Shown piece after piece: positions 10,098 to 19,082 of a stretch of 38,026 nucleotides of DNA. Below the pieces are notes generated by a model that saw only the letters and a program-made list of their open reading frames with translations, searched no databases and had not been told where the DNA came from. The stretch is from Chloroflexota bacterium (GTDB taxonomy: Bacteria; Chloroflexota; Dehalococcoidia; Lucifugimonadales; UBA3495): the NCBI GenBank assembly GCA_022568195.1, contig JADFFS010000016.1, forward strand, positions 1 through 38,026. The letters are read 5' to 3'. Made by a program: the position numbers and the translations under genes. Numbering within the stretch: position 1 is the first letter of the stretch; each line of letters starts with the position of its first letter.

Positions 10098-11048
10098 TTA
10101 GGCATAGCGGATGCGTGGGTCCAGTACGCCATACAGAAGGTCGACCAGAAGGTTTATCGTCACAATCGCAACCCCGATGATCACTATCTCCGCCTGGATC
10201 ATCGGGTAGTCCCGGTGGAAGATGGCCTCGATCAGGATTCTCCCCATCCCAGGAATCAAGAAGATGGTCTCGATGACCACGGTCCCGCCGAACAGGCGCC
10301 CGAACTGCCATCCGGAGACGGTGAGGATGGGCAACATGGCGTTCTTCAAACCGTGGCGGACCACCACGACCCGCTCTGTTAGCCCTTTGGACCGTGCGGT
10401 CCGCATGTAGTCCTCCCGCAGGATTTCCATCATCGCGGAGCGGGTCACCCGGGCAATGAAAGCCATCTCGTACAAGGCTAACGCCATGGCCGGGAAGATC
10501 AACTGATGCAGATTGGTCCAGGGCTCTTCCCACGGCTTCTCGTATCCCAGAGGGGCCAACCCCCCAAAGCGGACCAGGAGGAGAATCAACCCGACCGCCA
10601 CAATGAAGTTGGGGACCGCAATCCCCAACAGGGTAAAGATGCGCGCCCCGTAGTCGAGGGGGCTGTCGGGCTTGATGGCCGAGATGATCCCGAAAGGAAC
10701 GGCGATGACCACGGCCATAAAGATGGCCATGACCGCCAGCTCGATGGTGACCGGGATACGGTCTTTCAGCTCCGTCATGACGGAAGATTTGAACCACAGG
10801 GAGTCGCCGAACTGGCCCCGGACCACACCCCCGATCCACTCAAAATACTGGACGACTATAGGCCGGTCGGTGCCCAGCTCGCGCTGGAGCGCCCGCAGTT
10901 CCTCCATGGTGAATTGAGCGTCGCCCTCGGCCAGAATGGCCAGGGCCGGGTCTCCGGGGACCAGGCGCATGACCACGAAGACGATAATCGTGATCAGGAG
11001 GACTGTGGGCAAGAAGAGAGCGATTCGTTTTGCCGCGTACTTTTGCAT
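10098..11048 (-). CDS. ABC transporter permease, DppB/OppB-like
   Basis: MQKYAAKRIALFLPTVLLITIIVFVVMRLVPGDPA, MMEILREDYMRTARSKGL, GTVVIETIFLIPGMGRILIEAI, VDLLYGVLDPRIRY. Confidence 0.94.
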   Translation of the reverse strand: MQKYAAKRIALFLPTVLLITIIVFVVMRLVPGDPALAILAEGDAQFTMEELRALQRELGTDRPIVVQYFEWIGGVVRGQFGDSLWFKSSVMTELKDRIPVTIELAVMAIFMAVVIAVPFGIISAIKPDSPLDYGARIFTLLGIAVPNFIVAVGLILLLVRFGGLAPLGYEKPWEEPWTNLHQLIFPAMALALYEMAFIARVTRSAMMEILREDYMRTARSKGLTERVVVVRHGLKNAMLPILTVSGWQFGRLFGGTVVIETIFLIPGMGRILIEAIFHRDYPMIQAEIVIIGVAIVTINLLVDLLYGVLDPRIRYA

Positions 11049-11084
11049 TTAGGCCCGTCCAGTCTCCTTTAAAGCCCCAAACAT

Positions 11085-11165
11085 AACCGCAGAGACCAAA
11101 GAGGACGCGGAGGAATCAAACTATGATTGTTGCTAGCTCTGCGTTCTCCGCGTGCTCTGCGGTGA
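11085..11165. repeat. imperfect inverted-repeat element (ACCGCAGAG arms)
   Basis: Left arm AACCGCAGAGACCAAAGAGGACGCGGAGG, right arm CTCTGCGTTCTCCGCGTGCTCTGCGGTGA; non-coding between permease and binding-protein genes. Confidence 0.45.
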
Positions 11166-11272
11166 GTTTTGATAGATTCTCCGACGGCGTGGATTCTTCT
11201 AACAAGATAGGTCGCGCAAGCTATTGCGGGTCGCGCCGGACGGCAAGACCCTTCCAGCCAAGGATACCCGAT

Positions 11273-11300
11273 GGCCTGCTCCGGGCTGCCGGAGCAGGCC
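11273..11300 (-). terminator. strong hairpin between binding-protein and permease genes (attenuator/3' stabiliser)
   Basis: GGCCTGCTCCGG-GCTG-CCGGAGCAGGCC perfect 12-bp stem, just 3' of the binding-protein gene on the minus strand. Confidence 0.5.
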
Positions 11301-11329
11301 AATCTTGCTATGTCATAGTTACCGGTCGT

Positions 11330-13249
11330 CTACCGGTCCAGCCACAGGTCCTCGTGCTTGAACCCGTTCTGCACCGTCTGGGGAGCGTTGAAGCCCCGGA
11401 TGTCCTCGTGGACCAACCAGAAGAACTGGCCAAAGTACTGACCAACCCAGTGGTTGTCCACGTAGCCTTTGGAGTAGTCGTCAGGGTCGGTGAAGACCAG
11501 GTAATCCTCGATCTCCTTCAGGATCTCCCGGCGCCTGTCCACGTCCTGCTCGACCTTCTGCTCCTCGAACTTCTCGCGTATGAATGGCGTTTCCCAGTCG
11601 GAGTAGTTCCGGGTACCCCCCTTCAGGTACACGCCCCCCATCACGGCGTCGGCGTCCAGTACCGTCATCCCTTCACCCTGGCAGGCCAGACCCCAGTCTC
11701 CTATGGCTTCTGCCGGCCGCGCCGTCAGGTAGAGGGCGTACCCGGACGCGCTCTCATAGGTTCGGAGGTCGCCGGTAATTCCCAGCGCTATCTTGAGTTG
11801 CTGCTTGATTATGGAGCATTCGTCGGCGTAAGAACCTGTCTGCCGGGCGTGGAAATCGACGGAGAAGCCATCGGGGAATCCGGCCTCGGCCATGAGCCGC
11901 TTGGCCTCGGCCAGGTCGGCCTGCCCGCCGGGGGTGTCCTTGGGCCGGAGCCCCGGCCAGGTGGCGCACTCTTCGAAGCTATAGCCCATTCCCGCCAGGG
12001 GGCATGGACTCGCGGCGGTATTGTCTTGCGACAGGTCGTTGATCTGCTGCCGGTCCACGGCCAAGTGGATGGCCTTGCGAATCCGGATGTCGGTGAAGGG
12101 CTCCATCTTAGGGTTGATCATCAGGCCAACGTTGAAGGTGCCCCCAAGAAAGTGGGCGCGGACGTGGCCGTTGCGGCTGCCTATGGTATCCTTGTCCAAC
12201 TGCAGGTATTCGGTCGGGCTCAAACTCGAGAAGCCGCCGTTCATCATCTCTACCTGGCCGCCCTTGAACTGGGCGATCGTGGTGCCGGCGTCCGTGATGA
12301 TGAAGTGGTCGATGCCATCAAAGAAGGGCCGCCCCTTCTTGAAGTAGTTGGGGTTCCTTGTGGCCGAGTAGAAGTTGCCCCGCTGGTATTCCTCCAGCAC
12401 GAAGGGGCCGGAGCCGGACTTGAACTTGATGACGTTCTCCGCCTGGTTCAGGTCAATCCCTTGCTCCAGCAGGTGCTTGGGGAGGACCTTGGCGTAGTCC
12501 AGGGCCAGGAACTTGATGAAGGCCCCGGAGGGGAAGGACAGGTTGAACTCCACGGTATTGCGGTCCAGGGCCTTCACGCCACCTTCTCCAACCGGCTTAG
12601 TGTAGTTCCGGAACAGCCCCGAGCGGCCGATGGAGCCCTCGGGGTCCATGTAGCGAGCCATGCTGAAGGCTACGTCTTCAGCGGTAAGGTCCTCCCCGTC
12701 CTGCCACTTTATGTTGTCGTGGAGCTTGAAGGTGAAGGTCTGTCCGCCGTTGGAGACCTCCCAACTAGAGCACAGGTCGCAGATTACCTTGTCCGTTTCA
12801 ACGGAGTCGTACTGCACCACCTGGTTATACAGCTGGGAATAGGAAATGACGCTGGAGAGGGAGGCGGACCCCTTGGGATCCCAGTCCCTGGTGTCGGCGT
12901 AGGCGGTCATCCGGACGTTTCCGCCGTATTTGATCAATTCCGGATCGATCGTGGGGACCGGCGTGGGGCGGGGCGCGGGGGTGTTGGTGGCCCGGATGAT
13001 CACCGTCCTCTCCACGATTTTTTCCACCACCACCTCTTTGATTACCTCCACCGGCACCTCTTTGATCACCTCTCTAATGACCTCTTTCTCGACAGGTACT
13101 TCCTTGATCACCTCCCTCTCGACAATCACCTCTTTTTCAATGATAAACGGCGTTGCCGCGGCGCCTCCGCAGGCAACAGCCAGCAATATTAGAGAAGCTA
13201 CAAGGAGAGGGGGTAACGTCCGAAGGCTAATCCATGGGTGTAGCGACAT
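11330..13249 (-). CDS. ABC transporter substrate-binding lipoprotein, SBP_bac_5 family
   Basis: ATG at 13249 preceded by GGAGG; signal peptide with lipobox (LILLAVAC); EVxxE repeat linker; YSQLYNQVVQYD, SNGGQTFTFKLHDNIKWQDGEDLTAEDVAFSMARY. Confidence 0.93.
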   Translation of the reverse strand: MSLHPWISLRTLPPLLVASLILLAVACGGAAATPFIIEKEVIVEREVIKEVPVEKEVIREVIKEVPVEVIKEVVVEKIVERTVIIRATNTPAPRPTPVPTIDPELIKYGGNVRMTAYADTRDWDPKGSASLSSVISYSQLYNQVVQYDSVETDKVICDLCSSWEVSNGGQTFTFKLHDNIKWQDGEDLTAEDVAFSMARYMDPEGSIGRSGLFRNYTKPVGEGGVKALDRNTVEFNLSFPSGAFIKFLALDYAKVLPKHLLEQGIDLNQAENVIKFKSGSGPFVLEEYQRGNFYSATRNPNYFKKGRPFFDGIDHFIITDAGTTIAQFKGGQVEMMNGGFSSLSPTEYLQLDKDTIGSRNGHVRAHFLGGTFNVGLMINPKMEPFTDIRIRKAIHLAVDRQQINDLSQDNTAASPCPLAGMGYSFEECATWPGLRPKDTPGGQADLAEAKRLMAEAGFPDGFSVDFHARQTGSYADECSIIKQQLKIALGITGDLRTYESASGYALYLTARPAEAIGDWGLACQGEGMTVLDADAVMGGVYLKGGTRNYSDWETPFIREKFEEQKVEQDVDRRREILKEIEDYLVFTDPDDYSKGYVDNHWVGQYFGQFFWLVHEDIRGFNAPQTVQNGFKHEDLWLDR

Positions 13250-13471
13250 AGTTTTCCTCCGACAAGTTAGAGCTAAATGCAACTGGTCTACCGCACGCCA
13301 ATACTACGTTCGGATACCCTTACCGGATTTGCGGACTCGAGAGAGCGCCTGGTTAAGTACTATCAAATGGAGGACGGCGATCACTCAATTTATAATGCTT
13401 TCATTAAAGGACGGTTGAAATTATAGTGCCCTTAAAGCGGGTGGAATTTTAGCCTAACAAAAGTTCCAAGT

Positions 13472-13507
13472 CAAGCTAAAGGGCCCGGCTACGGGCCCTT
13501 TAGCTTG
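13472..13507 (-). terminator. long perfect hairpin, likely terminator of the capsid-island operon
   Basis: CAAGCTAAAGGGCCCG-GCTA-CGGGCCCTTTAGCTTG, 16-bp perfect stem, 3' of the last gene of the island on the minus strand. Confidence 0.7.
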
Positions 13508-13589
13508 TGGCCCATCCTTTGTAGGTCTTCCCTACGATAAGGAAGGACTATGGCGGGTCAAAGCACCGGGATTTTCCAAGGGGCTTGAG

Positions 13590-14411
13590 CTAAGTTGGCA
13601 GCTTTCGATAGGGGTCGAGCAGAAGCCGCACGTCGGTATCCAGGTCTGCGTCCACGAAGAAGGGTTCGAAATCGGCGGACCGGGTCCAGATGCGGGCGGT
13701 CTGAATCAGGGTGGCGCGTTCCAAAGGCGCTGGCCAGCGCAGAATGAATACGTCGGAGTTATCGGTGTGAGCTGCCGCGGTGGTGCCGTTCAGGGCCCGG
13801 GTCACGGTCAGGTTGTTAGAGGAGATGTCTGTTATCAGCATCTGCTCGTTGCCAATCATGATCGTCTGCCCGATGTTGAATTGGGTCCCGTCGTCCACGG
13901 CCACGGTGGTTTTGGTGGCGGTCATAGACGCGTCGTTGAGGTCGGTGCTGCTGTCCTCTTTAAACTGGCGGTATCCCCAAACCCCCTGTACCTGGAAGTG
14001 TTGCTCTCCGGCGGCAAAGTTGGATTTGGCGCCGTGCTGGCGCACCTTGATGGAGGTATAGGGCTGGCCCCAGTGCTGGGTGGGGTCAGTGTTGTAGGGC
14101 TCCAGCCAGTAGTCGGTGGCGGCCCAAGTCGTCTCGAAAGTCTTGTCGTCGGTGGTGTCTTCTTTCAGGGCCGTCAACGAAATGAGGTCTGGAATAAAGA
14201 ACCGGCTGGCGCCCGAGCCGTCGAACTCCAAGGTTTGGGTCCTGGGGTAAAAGTAACGGTTGCAGTATCCGTCTACCCAGTCGGATACGGAGAGAAGCAA
14301 CTGGAACATTTCATTGTCGTCGCCGGTACCCGCCGCCGGGTCTTTGAGCAGGCTGTCGTCTTTCAGTTTGGCTAGGTCGCCATAGAGGGACCGGTAGGCT
14401 TCTCTGGCCAT
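13590..14411 (-). CDS. phage head-tail connector-like protein
   Basis: LLLSVSDWVDGYCNRYFYPRTQTLEFDGSGASRFFIPDLISLTALKE; gp6/connector-like organisation; in a cluster with capsid and prohead protease. Confidence 0.6.
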   Translation of the reverse strand: MAREAYRSLYGDLAKLKDDSLLKDPAAGTGDDNEMFQLLLSVSDWVDGYCNRYFYPRTQTLEFDGSGASRFFIPDLISLTALKEDTTDDKTFETTWAATDYWLEPYNTDPTQHWGQPYTSIKVRQHGAKSNFAAGEQHFQVQGVWGYRQFKEDSSTDLNDASMTATKTTVAVDDGTQFNIGQTIMIGNEQMLITDISSNNLTVTRALNGTTAAAHTDNSDVFILRWPAPLERATLIQTARIWTRSADFEPFFVDADLDTDVRLLLDPYRKLPT

Positions 14412-14476
14412 TTAACCCCCTGTCCCCCTTGGTAGGGGGAGTTTATGTGAATGGTTCCTCTCGCCTAGAAAGGCGG

Positions 14477-14896
14477 TCAGGACTCTTCGGAATACTCGAC
14501 CACGATTTTGTGCACTGAGGTGGGGGCCGTGCCCCGCCACCGGCCGCTGAGCACCTCGTCTCGTTTGCCCCGGGGTCCCTCTTCCCTAAGAAAGGTCCGG
14601 GTGGCGTCGCTGCCTTGGTCGGGAACGGCCAGAATGTCGATGGCGCGGTTGGGCGAGGTGATGATGTTTCCCGCGTCGCCGAAGAACAGCTCCCATAGGT
14701 GACGGCCGTCGCTGGTATCCTGGAGCACTTTGGCCCGTATAAATCGGATCCTAAGGCCCGGCGCAGGCGCCAGCAGCTCTTGTCGGCTGATGTTCGTGCT
14801 GGCGTCCAGCACCTTGATTTTTAGCTGGTTTGGCCTCCTCCGCACGGCGGCCAGGTAAATGCGGCGGACCCGCCGGCCCAGGCGCAGGACGGTCAT
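14477..14896 (-). CDS. capsid-island structural protein, paralog A
   Basis: 139 aa; C-terminal half closely similar to ORF 14901-15314 (DGRHLWEL..., GPRGxRDEVLSGRWxGTAPTxVHKIxVEYxEES). Confidence 0.65.
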   Translation of the reverse strand: MTVLRLGRRVRRIYLAAVRRRPNQLKIKVLDASTNISRQELLAPAPGLRIRFIRAKVLQDTSDGRHLWELFFGDAGNIITSPNRAIDILAVPDQGSDATRTFLREEGPRGKRDEVLSGRWRGTAPTSVHKIVVEYSEES

Positions 14897-14900
14897 CAGC

Positions 14901-15314
14901 TCAGGATTCCTCGGTGTATTCGACGATAATCTTATGGACCGTGGTGGGCGCCGTCCCCAGCCATCTTCCGCTGAGCACCTCGTCTCGGGCTCCCCTGGGG
15001 CCCTGGTCCCTGAGAAAGGTCCGGGTGCTTACTTCGCCCAAGTTGGGCACGTCCAGAATGTCCACGGCTTTGCTGGCGTCGGTGGTGATGTCGGCGCCGG
15101 TACCGTAATACAGCTCCCACAGGTGGCGTCCATCGGCCTGTTCCTGGATCACCCGGACCCTCAGCAAGCGGATACGCTTACCTTTGGATGGAGTCACCAG
15201 TGTCTCCCGGGTATTGGACGTGTTCGAGTCGTGGGCGTTGACCAGGGCGACGTAGGACCTGCGCCTGACGTTGACAGAATGGACGCTGCGCGAGGACCTG
15301 CGGCCGGTGGTCAT
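14901..15314 (-). CDS. capsid-island structural protein, paralog B
   Basis: 137 aa; tandem paralog of 14477-14896, 4-bp spacing between the genes. Confidence 0.65.
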   Translation of the reverse strand: MTTGRRSSRSVHSVNVRRRSYVALVNAHDSNTSNTRETLVTPSKGKRIRLLRVRVIQEQADGRHLWELYYGTGADITTDASKAVDILDVPNLGEVSTRTFLRDQGPRGARDEVLSGRWLGTAPTTVHKIIVEYTEES

Positions 15315-15490
15315 TTCAACAGTCTCCCGATGCCAGCGCCGCCCAGTCCGGCGATGGCGGCCAGGGATGTGGTCAACGCTGTGCCGTTTATGCCCTGGCT
15401 CAAGGCGTAACCTTCCAGCCCGGCTATGGTGACTATGGTCAAAGCGGCGACCACGGCATATGCCATTCGGGACCGATTGAATGGGATCAT
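15311..15490 (-). CDS. 59-aa small hydrophobic protein (holin-like candidate)
   Basis: MIPFNRSRMAYAVVAALTIVTIAGLEGYALSQGINGTALTTSLAAIAGLGGAGIGRLLK; stop TGA overlaps ATG of 14901-15314 (ATGA). Missed by the ORF track cutoff. Confidence 0.55.
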   Translation of the reverse strand: MIPFNRSRMAYAVVAALTIVTIAGLEGYALSQGINGTALTTSLAAIAGLGGAGIGRLLK

Positions 15491-15506
15491 TGTAGTTCCT
15501 GGACCA

Positions 15507-15779
15507 TCAGGCGCTCCCGATGTAATCGACTTGATCGTTGTTGCTTACGGCGTCGGCCCAAAATTGGGAAGTAGACGCCGGGGTCGTCAGCTGGAACTGG
15601 ATGGACTCACCGGGGCTCAAAGTCATTCCCGCGGTGGAGGACACGTCGTCTCCGCCCAAGTAAACGTCGCCGGCGTTGTCCGAGCGTGCCTTGAACACCA
15701 CGGTCTTGACGTTACCCTTGTGGGAAGCCTGCACCCTGGTGCCCGCTTGGGTGACCTTGATGGTGCCGGACACGGTCAT
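15507..15779 (-). CDS. capsid-island small protein (beta-rich, virion-type)
   Basis: MTVSGTIKVTQAGTRVQASHKGNVKTVVFKARSDNAGDVYLGGDDVSSTAGMTLSPGESIQF; ATGA overlap with upstream ORF. Confidence 0.6.
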   Translation of the reverse strand: MTVSGTIKVTQAGTRVQASHKGNVKTVVFKARSDNAGDVYLGGDDVSSTAGMTLSPGESIQFQLTTPASTSQFWADAVSNNDQVDYIGSA

Positions 15780-16072
15780 GACGGCCTCCCCAGAAACCAG
15801 ATCACCATGGGGCCGCCATCGGGGTCCGACTCTACCAGGATGTCGCCCAAGCTCTCCTCGGGTGAATCGCCGGAAGCCGGCGCCAATGGATGGGCGCCTC
15901 CCCCGGTCGACGCCCGGTCCCGGTAGCCTCCGCGGCCTGTATCCGAGCGAAGGCTGCTTTTCACCACCAATGGGGGGAAACCCGGCGGAGGTTTGGCCGG
16001 AGGCTCCACCGGCTTCTTGTCTTTGGGAGCAACAGTCCTATTCTGCGGGGCCATCATTCTTTTCTTGCTCAC
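15776..16072 (-). CDS. hypothetical proline-rich protein of capsid island
   Basis: 98 aa, MSKKRMMAPQNRTVAPKDKKPVEPPAKPPPGFPP...; ATGA overlap with the next gene. Confidence 0.5.
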   Translation of the reverse strand: MSKKRMMAPQNRTVAPKDKKPVEPPAKPPPGFPPLVVKSSLRSDTGRGGYRDRASTGGGAHPLAPASGDSPEESLGDILVESDPDGGPMVIWFLGRPS

Positions 16073-16138
16073 GGTTACCTCCTTTTAGCTCTGCAACGGT
16101 AAGGATGCTGGACGTTTTAAATGCGGAAGGAAGCGCTG

Positions 16139-16753
16139 CTATTCTTCTATGCCAAAAACCATCCCCGAGACGGTGCTGTTGGTGGTCACGTCCAAGTCCA
16201 GAGTGTTATCGGCGGCCGCCAGGATCAGCCCTTCGCCCAACTTCGGGGCGTCGTGGACCCCTGCGGCCGCCAGAAGCGGCGTTTGGGCGATCACGGTCCC
16301 CGGAGTTCCGCTGTCCTGAAACTCCAGGGACGCAGCCACGCTGGAGGACAAAAACCAGCCCAGCAGCCGCACCTTTTTTCCGGAGGCCGGTGTCCAAACA
16401 GTCGCTGGAGTACCGGCCGTGACGGCCACGGCGTCGATCACCTTGAAGGTGTCGGGGCTAAAGGCCAGTTTCAACCGCCCGGCGGCATCCACCAGCAGGT
16501 CGGCGATGTCGCCGGCGGCAACGGCGGGTATGGAGGTGCGGTACACGCCGCCGATGCGCACCGGGTTTCCCAATGCGGCAGCGTCGTGGGCGGCGCCCCC
16601 GGCGATCAGCAGGCGTCCCGCCGCGTCCAGGAGAAGGTAGGCGTTGTCACCGTCGGCAACGGTGGGCGCGGTGGCCTGGTACTTGGAACCGATCCGGACC
16701 AGGCGGTCCCTGGTGTCGGCCGGCGAGTTGTGTGCTCCTTCGGTGTAGCTCAT
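16139..16753 (-). CDS. capsid-island structural protein with internal repeats
   Basis: 204 aa; repeated module RLVRIGSKYQATAPTVADGDNAYLLLDAAGRL / NPVRIGGVYRTSIPAVAAGDIADLLVDAAGRL. Confidence 0.6.
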   Translation of the reverse strand: MSYTEGAHNSPADTRDRLVRIGSKYQATAPTVADGDNAYLLLDAAGRLLIAGGAAHDAAALGNPVRIGGVYRTSIPAVAAGDIADLLVDAAGRLKLAFSPDTFKVIDAVAVTAGTPATVWTPASGKKVRLLGWFLSSSVAASLEFQDSGTPGTVIAQTPLLAAAGVHDAPKLGEGLILAAADNTLDLDVTTNSTVSGMVFGIEE

Positions 16754-16758
16754 ATTCG

Positions 16759-17253
16759 TTAGCTCAACGGAACGTATTCGATGATGACCTTGCCGGCCAA
16801 ACTGGCGGCGTTTTGGACCAGAATTTTCCCGGTCACGTAGTCATTGGTGCCGTCTTTCTTGTCCCACTTCTTGGGTTCGCCTCCGTTAGTGCCGGCATTA
16901 TCGTGCCGATCGCCGACCCCGGTGGCGTTGAGGTCCAAGCCATCTATGATCTTATCGCCGGTGTCTGTGGCGCTGGCCACCACGTCCACATCCAGGACCG
17001 AGCTAGCGGTCCCCCCGGCGGTGGTGATGTCCACGATTACGTTGGTGACTATGCAGTCCACACCCTCAGGGTTCTGGACGGCGAAGGCGAAGGCGTTGGC
17101 GTTGCCCGAGGCCAGGTCTTCCACGATGTAACGCTTGGCCACGTAGGAGATACCGCTTTGGGCCGGCGGAATCATGTTTTTAACTGCTTCCGCGACGGGG
17201 TCAGCTTGGCTTATGGTAGTCATGTAAGTCCTCCCTTCCGTTTTGATGGACAA
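16759..17253 (-). CDS. capsid-island hypothetical structural protein
   Basis: 164 aa, between capsid gene and repeat-containing structural gene on the same strand. Confidence 0.55.
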   Translation of the reverse strand: MSIKTEGRTYMTTISQADPVAEAVKNMIPPAQSGISYVAKRYIVEDLASGNANAFAFAVQNPEGVDCIVTNVIVDITTAGGTASSVLDVDVVASATDTGDKIIDGLDLNATGVGDRHDNAGTNGGEPKKWDKKDGTNDYVTGKILVQNAASLAGKVIIEYVPLS

Positions 17254-17468
17254 TCAGCCGGGCAATTGGCTTGTCCCCGTTAGTCGAGTAAGGCTCCCGC
17301 CTTCCTACCGATTGGCTGGCCGATTGGCTGGCTCTGCGGGCGTCCCCAAGCCCTATCGGATGATGGCCTTGAGCCGCCGGCGGGCGCGGTGGCCGCCCGC
17401 AGGCCCAGTCCTGCAGCTGTTTTGGTTCGATGGGAAGGTGATTCCTATAACTTTCTAGACACCGGGGT

Positions 17469-18800
17469 CTAGACACCGGTGATGTTGTATTGCAGAGCGA
17501 TGTGGGTTGCGGATGACCTGGAGCCGCTGCGCTCCTGCAAGGCGATGCGGAAGCTCACCACCATGATGTTTTGGCGCTTCTGGGCGTCACGTACGGTCTC
17601 GATGGCCAGCTCCCGTTTGAATCCAACCCGCCACTGGCTACGGTTGACCAAGAGCAACCTGCCCGTGTCGGTGCCGTTGCCGGCCTCGGTGACCTTGCCG
17701 TCGGTGTCGGCCAGCTTCATTTGCTCGGAGACGATGACCGGGATGCCCTCGACGGCTCCCAACTGGCCGGTGAGCAAAGTGGCTTGGGGGCCGAACTTGT
17801 CCAGGGTCCGGAAATTGCCGACGCTGAGGGACCGGATGTAGGTGTTGACGTCGCAGATGTACACTAATTCGGAAGGACGCACACCGTACTTTCCCAGCTT
17901 GGACCGAATCTCGTTGAACATATCGTCGGAGACGGCGCCGGCATGGTTGACGGCCTGGGATGTGTTGTCCACGAGGGGTAGCTTGATAATCCCGTCGAAG
18001 CCCACCAGCCATTGGCCTTTACCGGCATCGGTGCTGGAGATGGTCGCGCCGTCGGCATTGATGTTGTCAGTGGTATTGGTGTCGCCGTTCAGCAGAACGT
18101 CGTCGATAACCTCCCGGGCGTTGCGTAGCAGACCGCGGCGCAGCTCCTCCATCATGGCGATGACGGCGTCCTCGTCCAAGTCGTAGGACCAGGGCACCTC
18201 GGCGACCAACTCGTAGGCGGTCAGGGTCTGCCTGGCGGTGGTCAGTGCGGTGCTTTTGGTGGCCACGTTCTCGGTGCCCGGGTACCAGTTAACGTCCCCC
18301 AACTGAAGGGGTATCTGGAAAGGGTTGCTGGGCATTTGGATGGTGTTGAACAAGGGAGCCACGGCGCTTTCCAGGTTTACGTCGTCCCACAGGGCCCTGG
18401 CTTCCTGGGTGTCCACCAACTCGTCGCCGGCGCCGGGCGTGGTCGAATCCATCGCCGCCTTGAAGTTGGTCTGCCACTCGTCCAGCATCCGGGGATTCAA
18501 CCCCGAGGGCTCCCTGATCTGGGCGGTGAGCAGGCTGCGTATGCAGGCCATGTCCAAAAGGTCAAGGCCGGTGTACTTGCCGTGAGGCACCCTGGGCCGT
18601 TCGGCTCCCGAGATCTGGGACAGGATGGCCCGCTTTTCGCCTTCACGCCAGTTGTCTTGGACCCTGGCCAACTGGGCGGCTACCCTGTCGATCTCTTCTT
18701 TAAGAGGTGGGATCTCCTGGTCCATCCGTGACTGGTAGTACTCACGAACCGACGCCACCTCCTTCTTGATGAGTTCCAGGTCCTGTGTTCCGATAGTCAT
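17469..18800 (-). CDS. phage major capsid protein, HK97-fold type
   Basis: N-terminal coiled-coil scaffold-like segment then capsid-like region (LFNTIQMPSNPFQIPL..., AYELVAEVPWSYDLDEDAVIAMMEELRRGLLRNAREVIDDVLLNGD, GIPVIVSEQM); next to prohead protease. Confidence 0.85.
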   Translation of the reverse strand: MTIGTQDLELIKKEVASVREYYQSRMDQEIPPLKEEIDRVAAQLARVQDNWREGEKRAILSQISGAERPRVPHGKYTGLDLLDMACIRSLLTAQIREPSGLNPRMLDEWQTNFKAAMDSTTPGAGDELVDTQEARALWDDVNLESAVAPLFNTIQMPSNPFQIPLQLGDVNWYPGTENVATKSTALTTARQTLTAYELVAEVPWSYDLDEDAVIAMMEELRRGLLRNAREVIDDVLLNGDTNTTDNINADGATISSTDAGKGQWLVGFDGIIKLPLVDNTSQAVNHAGAVSDDMFNEIRSKLGKYGVRPSELVYICDVNTYIRSLSVGNFRTLDKFGPQATLLTGQLGAVEGIPVIVSEQMKLADTDGKVTEAGNGTDTGRLLLVNRSQWRVGFKRELAIETVRDAQKRQNIMVVSFRIALQERSGSRSSATHIALQYNITGV

Positions 18801-18870
18801 GCTCCCCTCCTAAATGATTGAACCCGATAGTTTGCGTCCAGTCTCCGACACTCGGCCTTGCTCCAAAACT

Positions 18871-19082
18871 GTCTTCCTGAGCGCAGCGAAGGATCTTCCT
18901 CGCGGGCTCACCTGTGGGCGTTTCTGAGGCAAAGCCCCGTTGCCTTTGAAGATGAAAGAATCCGCTGGTTGAATACGCAGGCGCCGTGTCTATCCGGGTT
19001 AAGCGCCGGTTGGGTCCTTCGACAGGCTCAGGACGAACGGTAAAGACGCCTCTTTCCGTTCGTGGTGAGCTTGTCGAACCAC
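18871..19082. repeat. dispersed palindromic repeat elements in the protease-capsid intergenic region
   Basis: CCTTCGACAGGCTCAGGACGAACGG (19016-19040) facing CCGTTCGTGGTGAGCTTGTCGAACC (19056-19080), 20/25 complementary; plus CTTCCTGAGCGCAGCGAAGGATCTTCCTCG nearby. Confidence 0.65.

Noticed and set aside
11123-13192. 689-aa + strand ORF antisense to the substrate-binding protein
   Set aside because: Antisense shadow ORF caused by GC-rich codon bias; the minus-strand product has clear SBP_bac_5 and lipobox features.
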